Shown here: one piece after another, positions 33,818-43,119 of the stretch
Layout: each line of letters opens with the position of its first letter
Position numbering within the stretch: position 1 is the first letter of the stretch
Assembly (NCBI RefSeq): GCF_020404745.1
Contig: NZ_JAIZAP010000002.1
Location: 221,444 to 285,443 of the forward strand
From: Aquibacillus saliphilus
GTDB taxonomy: Bacteria > Bacillota > Bacilli > Bacillales > Amphibacillaceae
Length of the DNA: 64,000 nt
Reading direction: 5' to 3'
Position numbers and translations under genes: made by a program
The notes under the pieces: model-generated
Database searches by the model: none
What the model saw: the letters and a program-made list of their open reading frames with translations, nothing else
Told to the model about the DNA's origin: nothing

Positions 33818-34459
33818 TTGGCACAAACACATACCTTTTCAAAAGGTGAAGAAATAGCAAATGCGATTACACATGGAATAGGAGCAGTGTTAAGCATTGC
33901 GGCATTAGTTGTATTAATCGTTTCAGCCACTGTATATGGAAACGCTTGGCATGTCGTAAGTTTTAGTATCTATGGCTCGACGATGTTTATTTTATTTATG
34001 TCATCGACAATGGTTCACGCGCTACCTCACGGGAAAGCAAAAGACTTATTTGAAATATTCGATCATTCATCTATCTACTTGTTTATCGCTGGAACATACA
34101 CGCCGTTTACCTTTATTATTATTCAAGGTGGATTAGGCTGGACAATTTTTGGAGTTGTTTGGGGATTAGCGATCGGAGGAACTGTATTTAAAGCCTTTTT
34201 TGTGAAAAAGTATCTTTTTACATCGACTATCCTATACATTGTAATGGGATGGATAATTGTAATTGGCTGGAACAGAATTGTTGAAAACTTACATAGTAAT
34301 GGAATTGCCCTTTTGGTGATAGGTGGTCTATGTTATACACTAGGAGCCATCTTTTATGTGTGGCGAGGTTTTAAATACCATCATGCAGTGTGGCATCTAT
34401 TTGTGATAGCTGGAGCAGTATCTATTTTTTTCTGCGTAATTCTGTATTTATTGCCATAG
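33818..34459 (+). CDS. yplQ: Hemolysin III family protein (PAQR fold), YplQ-like
   Basis: A 213-aa protein with seven membrane helices. The TTG start is preferred because AAGGGA lies nine bases upstream; an ATG three codons earlier overlaps that site. The motifs GEEIANAITHGIGA, FEIFDHSSIYLFIAGTYTPF and the late KYHHAVWHLFV carry the Ser/Asp/His metal site of the PAQR family. Bacterial members are linked to membrane homeostasis; haemolysis is not a safe prediction. Confidence 0.9.
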   Translation: MAQTHTFSKGEEIANAITHGIGAVLSIAALVVLIVSATVYGNAWHVVSFSIYGSTMFILFMSSTMVHALPHGKAKDLFEIFDHSSIYLFIAGTYTPFTFIIIQGGLGWTIFGVVWGLAIGGTVFKAFFVKKYLFTSTILYIVMGWIIVIGWNRIVENLHSNGIALLVIGGLCYTLGAIFYVWRGFKYHHAVWHLFVIAGAVSIFFCVILYLLP

Positions 34460-34699
34460 ATGTTTTTAGTCATTTATCAGATGAATTAATCAATTACATA
34501 ATACCTATGTACTGCCATCAGGAAACAACATATAGTAAGAGATAAACTTAACTGAAGTAAACCACTACCCAAAATAATAGTTGTTATGTTGAATTTGCCA
34601 GTAATGGATTGCTTTAGTATTATCTGATCCACTTGGTGAATAGTCTATATTTGTGTATATAATTAGGTAAGATAAATAGAACAAAAGGGAGTGCTTTTA

Positions 34700-34987
34700 G
34701 TGTCTCTGATTACAGTTAAGAATCTTAATTTTTATAGTAAACTTTCCTTAAAGGATGTAGAAGATCGAATTCTCATAACGGCAGACTTTCCACAAGAATT
34801 TCATGCGAACTATCGAATGACACAGCCTTTTCTATATGTAACGTTGTATGTTCGCGGTGGTGTCATGGTTAAAATCCTTGATGAAGGTACAGTGAAACTT
34901 TATACGCCAACAAGAAAAGAGTTTGACGAAAAAAGTTATACAGAAATTATTCAATTTGCAAAGAAGCATTCTAAACAATTTAATTAA
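34700..34987 (+). CDS. Hypothetical cytosolic protein
   Basis: A 95-aa protein with a GTG start eight bases after GGGAG. An alternating strand pattern (DRILITADFPQEFHANYRMT, FLYVTLYVRGGVMVKIL) suggests a small beta-sheet domain followed by a helix. No family recognised. Confidence 0.6.
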   Translation: MSLITVKNLNFYSKLSLKDVEDRILITADFPQEFHANYRMTQPFLYVTLYVRGGVMVKILDEGTVKLYTPTRKEFDEKSYTEIIQFAKKHSKQFN

Positions 34988-35024
34988 GTGATGAGTAGTT
35001 TTTTTAGATGAAATAGTGCACCTG

Positions 35025-35065
35025 AAATGCCTAACAAATTAATAATAATTTGTTGGCATTTTTTC
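35025..35065 (+). terminator. Terminator between convergent genes
   Basis: AAATGCC-AACAAATT pairs with AATTTGTTGGCATTT with a single bulged T, followed by TTTT. Confidence 0.85.
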
Positions 35066-35105
35066 TGTGGTTAAGTAGGTCAAGATAAAAACGATGTCAC
35101 TTGGC

Positions 35106-36119
35106 TTATTTTTTCTTTGCTAATTCATCACGATCAAGTGCCCGTGGAGGTTCTTCCATCCATCCATTTTTAATCATTAGTTTAGCTCCGTCATCAGCAT
35201 ACTTTAAGACTTCCGCTACGAGTCTACTGTACATGGTTCCAATATCTCTTCTCGGACTCACTGCCATACTTGCTCCGTAAAATCCAATGCTAAGTGCAGT
35301 TAGGGCTGTAGAGTAAAACATTAATTTTCTATCAGAAAACGTATAGGTGGTAGAATCTGTAACCTCTGACTCCCAGGTCATAGAGCTAGGAAGGTCGTTT
35401 TCTTTTAAGAGAGATCCAAATATCTCACAATGCTTCTGGGCTATTTCTTTGCCCCTTATGATAAATTCGGTAACATCACTTTTACTTGCAACCTGGCTAT
35501 ATCCAATCATAGTGGCCGATCCTAAAGAATTTCTTTGGAAATTTGTATATAGATTGGTGATCTCATTGCCCGTTAAAGGCCTTTTTTCTCCAAAATAACC
35601 TGCAAGGAAGCTTTTTTTTCTGACAAAGTCAAAGTTTTCAGGTGTTGGAAGATACGGTGACTTAATATATAATCCTTTTGATAACAATAATTCATTAGAT
35701 TTCTTGATAATTTCATCTGATTCACGCAGACAATTTCTGAAAAAGGTATAAATATCTTCCCTAACGGCTACAGGTAAAGCTGCACTGTAGGCATTTAAAC
35801 CTATTTTCCCCAATTGATTAAGTGCTATTAATACATAGGCATCTGAAAACAATCTAGGGGCAGTGACATCTACATCTTCATCTAATTTAAATCCATGAGG
35901 AATCGGATACTTCTCTTTTTCAAGAATAGTTGATATTGTTTTTATGTGTGATTTTGATACTTCTATTGCATTTTGTAGTAAAGGTCTTATTTCCTCATCA
36001 TTAAGGTTGTTAAGTTCATGCATTAGATGACACAGATTTCCGGTGTCATTCATGTATGTATTCCACAAATTAGTTATCTCTGCTGAAGTTAATCTTATTT
36101 TTTTCCCTTCACTATTCAT
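35106..36119 (-). CDS. DUF3231 tandem ferritin-like protein
   Basis: A 337-aa all-helical protein. Two similar halves are visible, each beginning with a RLTSAEITNLWNTYMND-like or PLTGNEITNLYTNFQRN-like segment, as in DUF3231 proteins of spore-formers, which resemble coat-associated ferritin-like domains. The start follows GGAGGAAATAG. Function unproven; spore-surface or stress roles are proposed for relatives. Confidence 0.85.
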   Translation of the reverse strand: MNSEGKKIRLTSAEITNLWNTYMNDTGNLCHLMHELNNLNDEEIRPLLQNAIEVSKSHIKTISTILEKEKYPIPHGFKLDEDVDVTAPRLFSDAYVLIALNQLGKIGLNAYSAALPVAVREDIYTFFRNCLRESDEIIKKSNELLLSKGLYIKSPYLPTPENFDFVRKKSFLAGYFGEKRPLTGNEITNLYTNFQRNSLGSATMIGYSQVASKSDVTEFIIRGKEIAQKHCEIFGSLLKENDLPSSMTWESEVTDSTTYTFSDRKLMFYSTALTALSIGFYGASMAVSPRRDIGTMYSRLVAEVLKYADDGAKLMIKNGWMEEPPRALDRDELAKKK

Positions 36120-36302
36120 ACTATTTCCTCCAATACGATTTATGTTTATAGTTAATAATTCCCTAAATCCATGTAAATATGAGAGGAAGCTAGGCGATTA
36201 GTTAATCTAGATTATTTGGAAAAGTTAAATGGTGTTTTATAGTAAAATGTGAAAACATTACTAATATTATTATGTAGTCAGTTTATGAAAGGAGTTCTTA
36301 TT

Positions 36303-36515
36303 GTGAAATTGAACTTATTTTTATTTTCTATAATCTTTCTGACTGCTTGTACAGGACAACCATTTGAAAAGGAAGATACAGTAGCCGTTTTAAGCGAAAA
36401 CGAAATTAAGGTCGAGGAGATACTTTGGCAATTTTCTTTAGAGGATAACCCAGAAGCCATAATTGTTGATTATTTGAAACAGGAGATCGTTATTCAGGAA
36501 GCGGGAATGTGTTAA
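36303..36515 (+). CDS. Truncated lipoprotein with SurA/PrsA-like N-terminus
   Basis: A 70-aa frame with a GTG start after AAAGGAG. MKLNLFLFSIIFLTAC is a lipoprotein signal with Cys at residue 16. The mature part (LSENEIKVEEILWQFSLED) looks like the beginning of a SurA-N/PrsA-type chaperone, but the frame stops after 54 more residues. No continuing frame is seen, so this may be a gene cut short. Confidence 0.5.
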   Translation: MKLNLFLFSIIFLTACTGQPFEKEDTVAVLSENEIKVEEILWQFSLEDNPEAIIVDYLKQEIVIQEAGMC

Positions 36516-36637
36516 GGCTAGGTCAGGGAAGTCTCAATTGTTAACTATTATGATAAAATAAATACCAAGCTACCTTTTGGGTGTTCAAAAGCACAAATAC
36601 ATTCAACGTAAAATTTATAGGTGATTGAGGTGGGAAA

Positions 36638-37141
36638 TTGGAGCTCTCTATCGTTAAGGCGCATACAACATACACTAAGGATATTGCCATTATCTGTGCA
36701 ACAGGATGGAAACAAACAGTCGAAGGAATATTAAGTGAAAAACATCAAAATAAAAATGTTGATTTTTGGTATCGTTATCATCAGGTTTACCGTGAAATAG
36801 AAGCAGGTGTTTATTCCCACGTAGCGCTGTTAAACTCAGAAGTTGTTGGGGTAATTGGAGGTGGAATGACTAAATCAAATATGGGAGAAATATTTGTTCT
36901 TTATGTGGATGAAACGTATCGATATCAGGGAATTGGAAAACGCCTCCTCGAAGCATTTACTCTACAGCAAATAGAACGTGGTGCAACTGAGCAATGGGTA
37001 TCAGTGCAAGAAGGAAATCAACGCGGTATCCCTTTTTACGAGGCAAGAGGTTTCTTATATCAAGCGAAAAAGACTACATATACCGAAACTAAAGAGAAAC
37101 AGGTATCGTTACGATTTTCAAGGTTCCTAAACTTGACATAA
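36638..37141 (+). CDS. GNAT-family acetyltransferase
   Basis: A 167-aa single GNAT domain with a TTG start after GAGGTGGG. The acetyl-CoA motif is YVDETYRYQGIGKRLLEAF (QGIGKR), and the ending IPFYEARGFLYQAK is typical of the family. Substrate unknown. Confidence 0.87.
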   Translation: MELSIVKAHTTYTKDIAIICATGWKQTVEGILSEKHQNKNVDFWYRYHQVYREIEAGVYSHVALLNSEVVGVIGGGMTKSNMGEIFVLYVDETYRYQGIGKRLLEAFTLQQIERGATEQWVSVQEGNQRGIPFYEARGFLYQAKKTTYTETKEKQVSLRFSRFLNLT

Positions 37142-37226
37142 GACGCCTCCTAGAGATTTGTATTCTAGTAATTGAGCTCTATTTATCTGATATAATCAAA
37201 TTAGAATGTAGATTAGGGAGTTGTAA

Positions 37227-37790
37227 ATGATGAAGACAGAAAAACAGAAAATGTTAGATGGCGATATGTACGATCCTGCTGACAGTGAATTAGCCAACGA
37301 TCGCGAAAATGCAAGACGTCTGGCTAGAATATATAATCAAACCTCAGAAAAAGAAGGAGACAAACGCACAAATCTGCTAAAAGAGTTTTTCGGGTCAGTT
37401 GGAGAAAATATAGCTGTTGAACCTAATTTAAAATGTGATTACGGCTATAACATTTTTGTGGGCGATAATTTTTACGCAAACTTTGATTGCGTTATCCTGG
37501 ATGTTTGTGAAGTAAGGTTCGGAAATAATTGTCTACTTGCCCCTGGTGTACATATCTATACAGCAACTCATCCACTAAATCCAACAGAACGTAATTCTGG
37601 AAAAGAATATGCAAAACCTATTTCGATTGGAGACAATGTTTGGATTGGAGGAAGTGCAGTAATAAACCCAGGAGTGAAAATAGGAGATAACGCTGTTATA
37701 GCATCAGGTGCAGTGGTAACTAAAGATGTACCAGAAAACGTTGTAGTTGGTGGCAATCCCGCAAAAATCATTAAAAAAATTGAACTGTAG
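37227..37790 (+). CDS. maa: Maltose O-acetyltransferase
   Basis: Trimeric left-handed beta-helix acetyltransferase of 187 aa. An N-terminal helical cap ([19 protein letters not shown]) and hexapeptide repeats are clear. The catalytic His lies in [10 protein letters not shown], and the end [11 protein letters not shown] is the family closing. It acetylates maltose, glucose or related sugars using acetyl-CoA. It lies in a run of three acetyltransferase genes on the same strand. Confidence 0.93.
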   Translation: MMKTEKQKMLDGDMYDPADSELANDRENARRLARIYNQTSEKEGDKRTNLLKEFFGSVGENIAVEPNLKCDYGYNIFVGDNFYANFDCVILDVCEVRFGNNCLLAPGVHIYTATHPLNPTERNSGKEYAKPISIGDNVWIGGSAVINPGVKIGDNAVIASGAVVTKDVPENVVVGGNPAKIIKKIEL

Positions 37791-37812
37791 ATAAACATAA
37801 GGGAGTAATCTC

Positions 37813-38319
37813 ATGAATATAAGGTTGTTAAAACCATCTGATGCAGAAGCATATTGGGATTTAAGATTAGAGGCATTAGAGCAAAACCCAGAGGCTTTCG
37901 CCACAAGTTATCAAGAAGCAATACAACGAGAAAATCCGGTTCAAATCGTAGCAAACAACTTAAATTCTGAACAAAGTTCAACTATTGGGGCATTTAAGAA
38001 TGGAGAACTTGTTGGGGTTGTTACTATCTTAAAAGAAACTCCTTTAAAACTTAAACATAAAGCAAATATTGTAGCCATGTATGTTAGACCTGATATGCGT
38101 AGATTAGGTGTAGGAAAAGAAATTCTCACGGAAGCAATTAACCAAGCGAAAGCATTAAAGTCGATAGAAATACTCAATTTAACAGTAGTAACAACAAACG
38201 TAAGAGCAAAGAAACTCTATGCTAATTTAGGCTTTCAAACTTATGGAAAAGAAGAAAAAGCTCTTAAAATCAATAATAATTACTACGATGAAGAATATAT
38301 GTCATTGTTGATAAAATAA
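37813..38319 (+). CDS. GNAT-family acetyltransferase
   Basis: A 168-aa GNAT domain 22 bases behind maa, with GGGAG before the ATG. MYVRPDMRRLGVGKEILTEA is the acetyl-CoA loop, and TNVRAKKLYANLGFQTYGKE the last motif. Probably co-transcribed with maa; substrate unknown. Confidence 0.88.
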   Translation: MNIRLLKPSDAEAYWDLRLEALEQNPEAFATSYQEAIQRENPVQIVANNLNSEQSSTIGAFKNGELVGVVTILKETPLKLKHKANIVAMYVRPDMRRLGVGKEILTEAINQAKALKSIEILNLTVVTTNVRAKKLYANLGFQTYGKEEKALKINNNYYDEEYMSLLIK

Positions 38320-38423
38320 ATAATATCTGTAAGATTGAGCCTTTCTAGATTTGCTGGAAATATCGCTCTTTCTTACTTGGAACGTTGTATTGTTTTTAAT
38401 AATTAGTTAGAGATCGGGCTTGT

Positions 38424-38591
38424 CTATTTCTTCACATACTGGTACCTATTTAAAATATAATCCAATCTTTGACTACATTTTACAGTATCTGGATGACTAA
38501 GTCCTTTAAGTTTGCCTATGTAAACCATCTGATTTTTTAGTAGAAAGATGAAAAGCTCAAGATAACGGGACCTTATTTTATTTATACTCAT
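38424..38591 (-). CDS. Spo0E-like aspartyl-phosphate phosphatase
   Basis: A 55-aa helical-hairpin protein. AGGAGG lies just before two tandem ATGs; the second has better spacing. The Spo0E pattern is seen in GLSHPDTVKCSQRLDYILNR, with the SQxLD motif that contacts phospho-Spo0A, followed by YQ. Such proteins strip phosphate from Spo0A and delay sporulation. A second member lies at 54731. Confidence 0.8.
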   Translation of the reverse strand: MSINKIRSRYLELFIFLLKNQMVYIGKLKGLSHPDTVKCSQRLDYILNRYQYVKK

Positions 38592-38778
38592 CATTTGCCT
38601 CCTGATATTAGAAAGTTTGAAAAATGCATGAATAATACTATCATAAACAATTTTTTGTAGAATGGTAACCGTTTCGACAAAGGTTCTTACCAATCAACAA
38701 ATTTTTGGAGTGTTGTTTATCCGGTCATATATCGGATCTCAAGTTTAGAGACCTACAATATGCAGAGGAATTGATGCT

Positions 38779-39285
38779 ATGAACGAAACATTATATATGT
38801 TCTTATTTTTGTTAATGTTTACTATGATTTTAGTTACAGCTATTTTTGCAGTTATTTTAATAGTAGGTATTGTAAGAGGCTTAAAATCAAAAAGAACATT
38901 TCCAATGAAACGACTTGTGCTATTTTTAGTATCCTTTAGCATATCGTTAATCCTATTTTATAATCAGTATTTTAATCTTGATTACCTTCCTGCTGGTGAG
39001 TTAAATGCAAGTTTTGCATCTTTAGATAGTAGATATGAGATTGAAACCTATCACTTTAACGGAATATACGGCATGAATTCAAAAGCCGTCTTGGTTGAAT
39101 TAGAAACTGGTGATAGTAAAACAATATATTTTAATTGGTACGATTATGATCCGATGGTCGAGTGGGTCAATAAAGATACGGTGAAGATTGGGAGAGAAAC
39201 ACTGAATATACACGATGGTAGCTATGATTATCGTCACGATCCTGATGTAATTCGTATTTTACCACTACAAAGGAAGATTCATTAG
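38779..39285 (+). CDS. DUF5412-like membrane protein
   Basis: A 168-aa protein with two membrane helices in the first 62 residues and an extracellular or cytosolic beta-rich domain. LDSRYEIETYHFNGIYGMNS followed by IYFNWYDYDPMVEWVNKDTV resembles DUF5412 (recalled pattern of a Tyr/Trp-rich domain). No function known. Confidence 0.7.
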   Translation: MNETLYMFLFLLMFTMILVTAIFAVILIVGIVRGLKSKRTFPMKRLVLFLVSFSISLILFYNQYFNLDYLPAGELNASFASLDSRYEIETYHFNGIYGMNSKAVLVELETGDSKTIYFNWYDYDPMVEWVNKDTVKIGRETLNIHDGSYDYRHDPDVIRILPLQRKIH

Positions 39286-39326
39286 TAAGTATCTGACTTC
39301 ATGTTTATGCCTTAACAATTAATGAA

Positions 39327-39370
39327 AAAAACCTCCCCCACAAGTGAAAAACTCATGAGGGAGGTTTTTT
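39327..39370. terminator. Bidirectional terminator between convergent genes
   Basis: AAAAAACCTCCC/GGGAGGTTTTTT outer stem with an internal loop, ending at the hmp stop codon; usable from either side. Confidence 0.88.
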
Positions 39371-40589
39371 AGTCCAAACTTCCAGCTGGTCCGAAAAATT
39401 CGAAGTGGACGTCTTGTTCGTCGACGTTCCATTCTTTTAGTGCGCGATTAATTGCTTTCATAAATCCTTCTGGTCCACAAAAATAAAATGATGCGTCGTT
39501 GGTAGGTAAAATTGATTTGAGCCAAGCTAAATCAATATACCCTTCTTTATCAAACTGATCATTTTCATATGGACTGTCGTAAACAACATAGCTCTGTACC
39601 TGGCTATGCGTATCAGCAGTAGCTCGAATTGACTCTCTTAACCCATGGACAGAACTGTTTTGTGCTGCGTGGATGAAATAAATAGGGCGGTTCGGCTGCT
39701 CAATTACAGCTGTTTCTAGCATACTCACTAACGGTGTGATACCAACACCTCCACTGATTAAAACAAGTGGTTTATCTTCTTTTCTTAAAACAAAGTCACC
39801 AGCAGGAGCGCTTAATTTTACAACATCTTGTTCCTTGATATGGTCGTGAAGATAGGTAGAGACATCTCCATCTGGGTTATCATTTAAACCTTCTTCTTTT
39901 TTTACACTTATTCTGAAATATTCACTATTTGATCTACTAGACAAACTATATTGACGCAAGAAATTGTAAGGTGCACCTTCTTTTTCAATCTTGACAGTTA
40001 TGTACTGACCAGCTTGGAAAGACGGAATTTGACCATTGTCGCTAGGTTTAAGGTAGAAGGAGGTAATGACATCACTTTCTTTTACCTTGTGGACAACATT
40101 GAAGTCACGATATCCTGTCCAACCGCCTTGTTGATTGGCAGTTTCCTCGTACATGTCGATTTCGATTTGGATAAAGGCATCAGCGATTACTCCATATGCT
40201 TTGCCCCATGCTTCCATTATATCGTCGGTTGCAGCGTCACCAAGAACATCTTTTATCGCAGCTAACAAGTTTTCTCCTACAATTGGGTAATGTTCTGGAA
40301 GAATATTTAAGCTTCTATGTTTATGTGCTATTTGCTTTACTGTTGGTAAGATTGCCTCTAGATTATCGATATACATAGCTGCTGCATAAACAGCATTGGC
40401 AAGTGCTTTCGATTGTTTTCCTTGTCTTTGGTTTGATTGGTTGAAAATATTTTTAAGCTCCGGATGATTTTCAAAAAGCATTTGGTAAAAGCGGCTAGTA
40501 ATTTCTTCACCATGTACCTCAAGTACTGGTACCGTAGCTTTTACTGTGCTAATTGTTTTTTCGTCTAATAATTGTGCTGTTTGTGTCAT
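39369..40589 (-). CDS. hmp: Flavohemoglobin (nitric oxide dioxygenase)
   Basis: A 406-aa protein that converts NO and O2 to nitrate using NAD(P)H. The globin domain carries the proximal His91 in IAHKHRSLNI and the distal Tyr35 (RFYQMLF). The reductase part follows, with the FAD motif RQYSLSS and NAD motifs SGGVGITPLVSML and FYFCGPEGFM. AGGAGC precedes the ATG. The divergent nsrR gene and a NsrR-like box between them point to NO-dependent derepression, as in B. subtilis. Confidence 0.96.
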   Translation of the reverse strand: MTQTAQLLDEKTISTVKATVPVLEVHGEEITSRFYQMLFENHPELKNIFNQSNQRQGKQSKALANAVYAAAMYIDNLEAILPTVKQIAHKHRSLNILPEHYPIVGENLLAAIKDVLGDAATDDIMEAWGKAYGVIADAFIQIEIDMYEETANQQGGWTGYRDFNVVHKVKESDVITSFYLKPSDNGQIPSFQAGQYITVKIEKEGAPYNFLRQYSLSSRSNSEYFRISVKKEEGLNDNPDGDVSTYLHDHIKEQDVVKLSAPAGDFVLRKEDKPLVLISGGVGITPLVSMLETAVIEQPNRPIYFIHAAQNSSVHGLRESIRATADTHSQVQSYVVYDSPYENDQFDKEGYIDLAWLKSILPTNDASFYFCGPEGFMKAINRALKEWNVDEQDVHFEFFGPAGSLD

Positions 40590-40639
40590 TTAGAAGCTCC
40601 TTTTTTGTTTATGAATTAAAAAACTAGTTTCCTGTGAAT

Positions 40640-40800
40640 ATTTTTTGACAAGGCCTTGAGTACGTTCAGCTTTAGCGAAATAGCCTCAGGTGAAATTACT
40701 TCGAATTGGTTTTTACGACGAGTATGCGGCTAGAGCAGCAATACTCCGGAGGTCTTAAGTCAATCCTCATCACGGGTCAAATCGCCACGAATGGTCTTTT
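40640..40800. other. Unexplained hmp-nsrR intergenic segment
   Basis: On the minus strand this stretch is almost free of stops and reads PHTRRKNQFEVISPEAISLK, LNVLKALSKNIHRKLVF. It has no ribosome site and has an upstream stop. I suspect a dispersed intergenic repeat or an old gene end. It lies in the hmp leader. Confidence 0.3.
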
Positions 40801-40852
40801 TGTCAAAGCGTGATAAAAGCGGTTTTGCTTTTGTTATACTTAATGGTTTAAA

Positions 40853-40874
40853 AAGTGTATTTAAAATACATCTT
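40853..40874. promoter_or_regulatory. NsrR-type operator
   Basis: An inverted repeat with half-sites AAGTGTATTT and AAATACATCTT, very close to the NsrR consensus of E. coli and B. subtilis (AAGATGYATTT dyads). It lies between hmp and nsrR, next to a TATACT hexamer, and is expected to control hmp, nsrR or both. Confidence 0.75.
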
Positions 40875-41017
40875 TAATGGTAAAGAAAAAGGTACTGTCA
40901 TTTCAATAGCAAATTGAACAAATCTATGACAATTTTGTTACAACCCTTTTTATGGGACTTTGCTTAAAAAGTTCGGTATGATAGCAACTACATGACAGAT
41001 AGAAGAGGGTGTAAATG

Positions 41018-41455
41018 ATGCGATTAAAAAAATATACAGACTACGCTTTGCGCGTATTAATATTGACTGGTTCGAAACAATCTGACCAACAAACTAGTAT
41101 TAAAGAAATAGCAGACTCTTTCTCAATCTCTACTGAACACGTGCGAAAAGTAGTATTTCAGTTGAATAAATTAGGCTTCATTAAAACAACTAGGGGAAGA
41201 AATGGTGGAATAAGACTTGCTCAAGACCCTCGTGAGATTAATGTTGGAAATGTAGTACGTCTAATGGAAAATGATTTTGTCTTACTTGAATGCTTTGACA
41301 AAGATACAAACCATTGCATCATTACTCCCTCATGTAAACTAAAACACGCATTAAATAAAGCTCTTCAAGCCTTTTTACAAGTGTTGGATGACTATACATT
41401 AGAAGATCTATTAGCTAATAAAGAGGAATTAAGAAGTTTGATCAATCTAGACTAA
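41018..41455 (+). CDS. nsrR: NsrR, Rrf2-family nitric-oxide sensor
   Basis: A 145-aa iron-sulfur repressor. Of two tandem ATGs I use the second because the three cluster cysteines then fall at 92, 100 and 106, exactly as in B. subtilis NsrR. The winged helix is in the first 80 residues (SIKEIADSFSISTEHVRKVV; TRGRNGGIRLA). NO destroys the [4Fe-4S] cluster and releases the operator. The divergent neighbour hmp and the DUF488 gene behind fit a nitrosative-stress group. Confidence 0.93.
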   Translation: MRLKKYTDYALRVLILTGSKQSDQQTSIKEIADSFSISTEHVRKVVFQLNKLGFIKTTRGRNGGIRLAQDPREINVGNVVRLMENDFVLLECFDKDTNHCIITPSCKLKHALNKALQAFLQVLDDYTLEDLLANKEELRSLINLD

Positions 41456-41471
41456 TATGGAGTGATTTTAC

Positions 41472-41834
41472 ATGCAAGTAGATACAAAACGAGCATTCGC
41501 GGAAGTTTCAAATGATGATGGGATCCGTGTTCTAGTTGATCGCGTTTGGCCAAGAGGAGTATCAAAGGAAAAGCTTGCGATTGATCATTGGTACAAAGAG
41601 ATATCCCCGTCTACAAGTTTAAGAAAATGGTTTGATCACGACCCGGAAAAATTTGATGAATTCAAGCGAAAGTACATTAACGAATTACAATCAAATTCAA
41701 AGAAACAACACGTTCTCGCGCTTGAAGATTTGGTGAAAAATAATAGCAGAGTAACCTTGATTTATGGAGCAAAGGATAAGCAACATAATCAAGCGGTAGT
41801 TCTGAAAGAATGGCTAGATGATCTATATACATGA
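41472..41834 (+). CDS. DUF488 family protein (YeaO-like)
   Basis: A 120-aa protein with the family start VLVDRVWPRGVSKEKLAIDH, the middle LRKWFDHDPEKFDEFKRKYI, and the final TLIYGAKDKQHNQAVVLKEW. It lies 16 bases after nsrR and is probably co-transcribed. DUF488 proteins often occur near heme or NO-stress genes; no reaction is established. Confidence 0.9.
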   Translation: MQVDTKRAFAEVSNDDGIRVLVDRVWPRGVSKEKLAIDHWYKEISPSTSLRKWFDHDPEKFDEFKRKYINELQSNSKKQHVLALEDLVKNNSRVTLIYGAKDKQHNQAVVLKEWLDDLYT

Positions 41835-41923
41835 TTAAGTAATTACTTAGAATGATGTTCTTATTCATTTATTAATCCTAGAAAAAACGCATGAAAGAAA
41901 TCATCTTTTTTTCTAAGGATTAA

Positions 41924-41961
41924 AAAAGATGATACAAAAACCATATGTTCTTTGTATCATC
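41924..41961 (-). terminator. Terminator facing the minus-strand gene
   Basis: GATGATACAAA/TTTGTATCATC stem with the T-run on the minus strand. Confidence 0.82.
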
Positions 41962-42021
41962 TAAGACCTTTTTGATTAATATAACTGACTTCACTAATTC
42001 CTTCCACCATTTTAACTAGGG

Positions 42022-42477
42022 TCAAAAAGGCTTCAAAATCATCAATGTAATAATTATGATGAAAATTATATTCTCCAAGTGCTCATAGCTGAATAACACC
42101 TTGGATAAACGATGATATTCGGCTGGTATTTGTTCCCCACTCGTATTTTTCAACAGTTCCTTTATTGGTTTGAAATAACGTTTTAAGACAAACGGTCCCA
42201 TAGCAAGAGCGATTAGGAACAAGCTGAGACTAGTTATATACCAACCCATCTGAAATAGATATGGCCTAAGCAATCCCATTAACAACCCCGTTACTAGGAG
42301 CATGGTTCCGCCTATCATCACAAAAATATGTAATCGGTGTCGAATTACATATGCATGTCTTAACTCTGATAGTCTTGTTGCTGTTTTAGGTATCACTGTT
42401 AGGATAAATCCAGGTCCCATCCCTAAAATGGCTGAAAATATATGTACAAAAACTAAGAAGAAATAAAACTGGTCCAT
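42022..42477 (-). CDS. DUF2269-like integral membrane protein
   Basis: A 151-aa protein with four membrane helices. GGAGGC precedes the chosen ATG; nineteen upstream codons are rejected. Histidines in the first, second and last helices (FVHIFSAILG, RHRLHIFVMIGG, YEHLENII) are in the arrangement seen in DUF2269, which is thought to bind heme or metal. Its place between nsrR and a truncated hemoglobin supports a role in NO or O2 chemistry (inference). Confidence 0.72.
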   Translation of the reverse strand: MDQFYFFLVFVHIFSAILGMGPGFILTVIPKTATRLSELRHAYVIRHRLHIFVMIGGTMLLVTGLLMGLLRPYLFQMGWYITSLSLFLIALAMGPFVLKRYFKPIKELLKNTSGEQIPAEYHRLSKVLFSYEHLENIIFIIIITLMILKPF

Positions 42478-42639
42478 TGGTTTGTTGCCTCCATCAATTA
42501 TAAAAGATATATCTATAATAAAGGAGTAAGCCAAATTAAGGTGTGATATTTATCAACTCACAACTTATTTTTTTGATTTATAGTAATAATAGTTAATAAA
42601 TCGTGAAAACAGTCTCACTAATTCAAGGGAGTGTAGGAA

Positions 42640-43026
42640 ATGACAGACCAACGGTTACAAAGTTTATATGATGAAATTGGTGAAGATAAAATTAACCAAC
42701 TAGTGGATGCTTTCTATCCAAAAGTGTATGATGATCCAGTTTTAAGTCCATTGTTTAAGGGAGATATAAATGAAATTAAGCGAAAGCAAAAGATGTTCCT
42801 AACGCAGTTCCTTGGGGGTCCTGCTCTGTATAGTGAAGAATTTGGACCACCTGCAATGAAACATCGCCACTTACGGTTTGAAATCACTCAAAAAAGAGCA
42901 GAGTCTTGGTTACGTTGTATGGGCGAAGCTTTTGAAGAAGTGGAAATAAGTGAACTTCCGGCCGGTAAGTTTTTTTATCAGCGTTTGAAGCAGGTAGCTG
43001 CAATTATGGTTAATACGGAGCAATAA
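42640..43026 (+). CDS. yjbI: Group II truncated hemoglobin (YjbI-like)
   Basis: A 128-aa 2-over-2 globin. The distal tyrosine lies in FYPKVYDDP, the phenylalanine pair in MFLTQFLGG, the proximal histidine in KHRHLRFEI, and the group-II tryptophan in ESWLRCM. B. subtilis YjbI binds O2 and has been linked to protein oxidation and peroxide chemistry. Its neighbourhood (hmp, nsrR) suggests NO/O2 handling. Confidence 0.93.
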   Translation: MTDQRLQSLYDEIGEDKINQLVDAFYPKVYDDPVLSPLFKGDINEIKRKQKMFLTQFLGGPALYSEEFGPPAMKHRHLRFEITQKRAESWLRCMGEAFEEVEISELPAGKFFYQRLKQVAAIMVNTEQ

Positions 43027-43077
43027 GAATAAGGAAGTAGAGTTTATTTATAAATAGTTGAATAATCTTGTTAGAAT

Positions 43078-43119
43078 AATAGCAAATGGGCTGTGTTAAA
43101 CTGCAGCCCATTTGCTATT
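43078..43119. terminator. Very strong bidirectional terminator
   Basis: AATAGCAAATGGGCTG pairs with CAGCCCATTTGCTATT (16 bp). It lies between convergent genes and reaches into the stop codon of the minus-strand gene. Confidence 0.93.
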
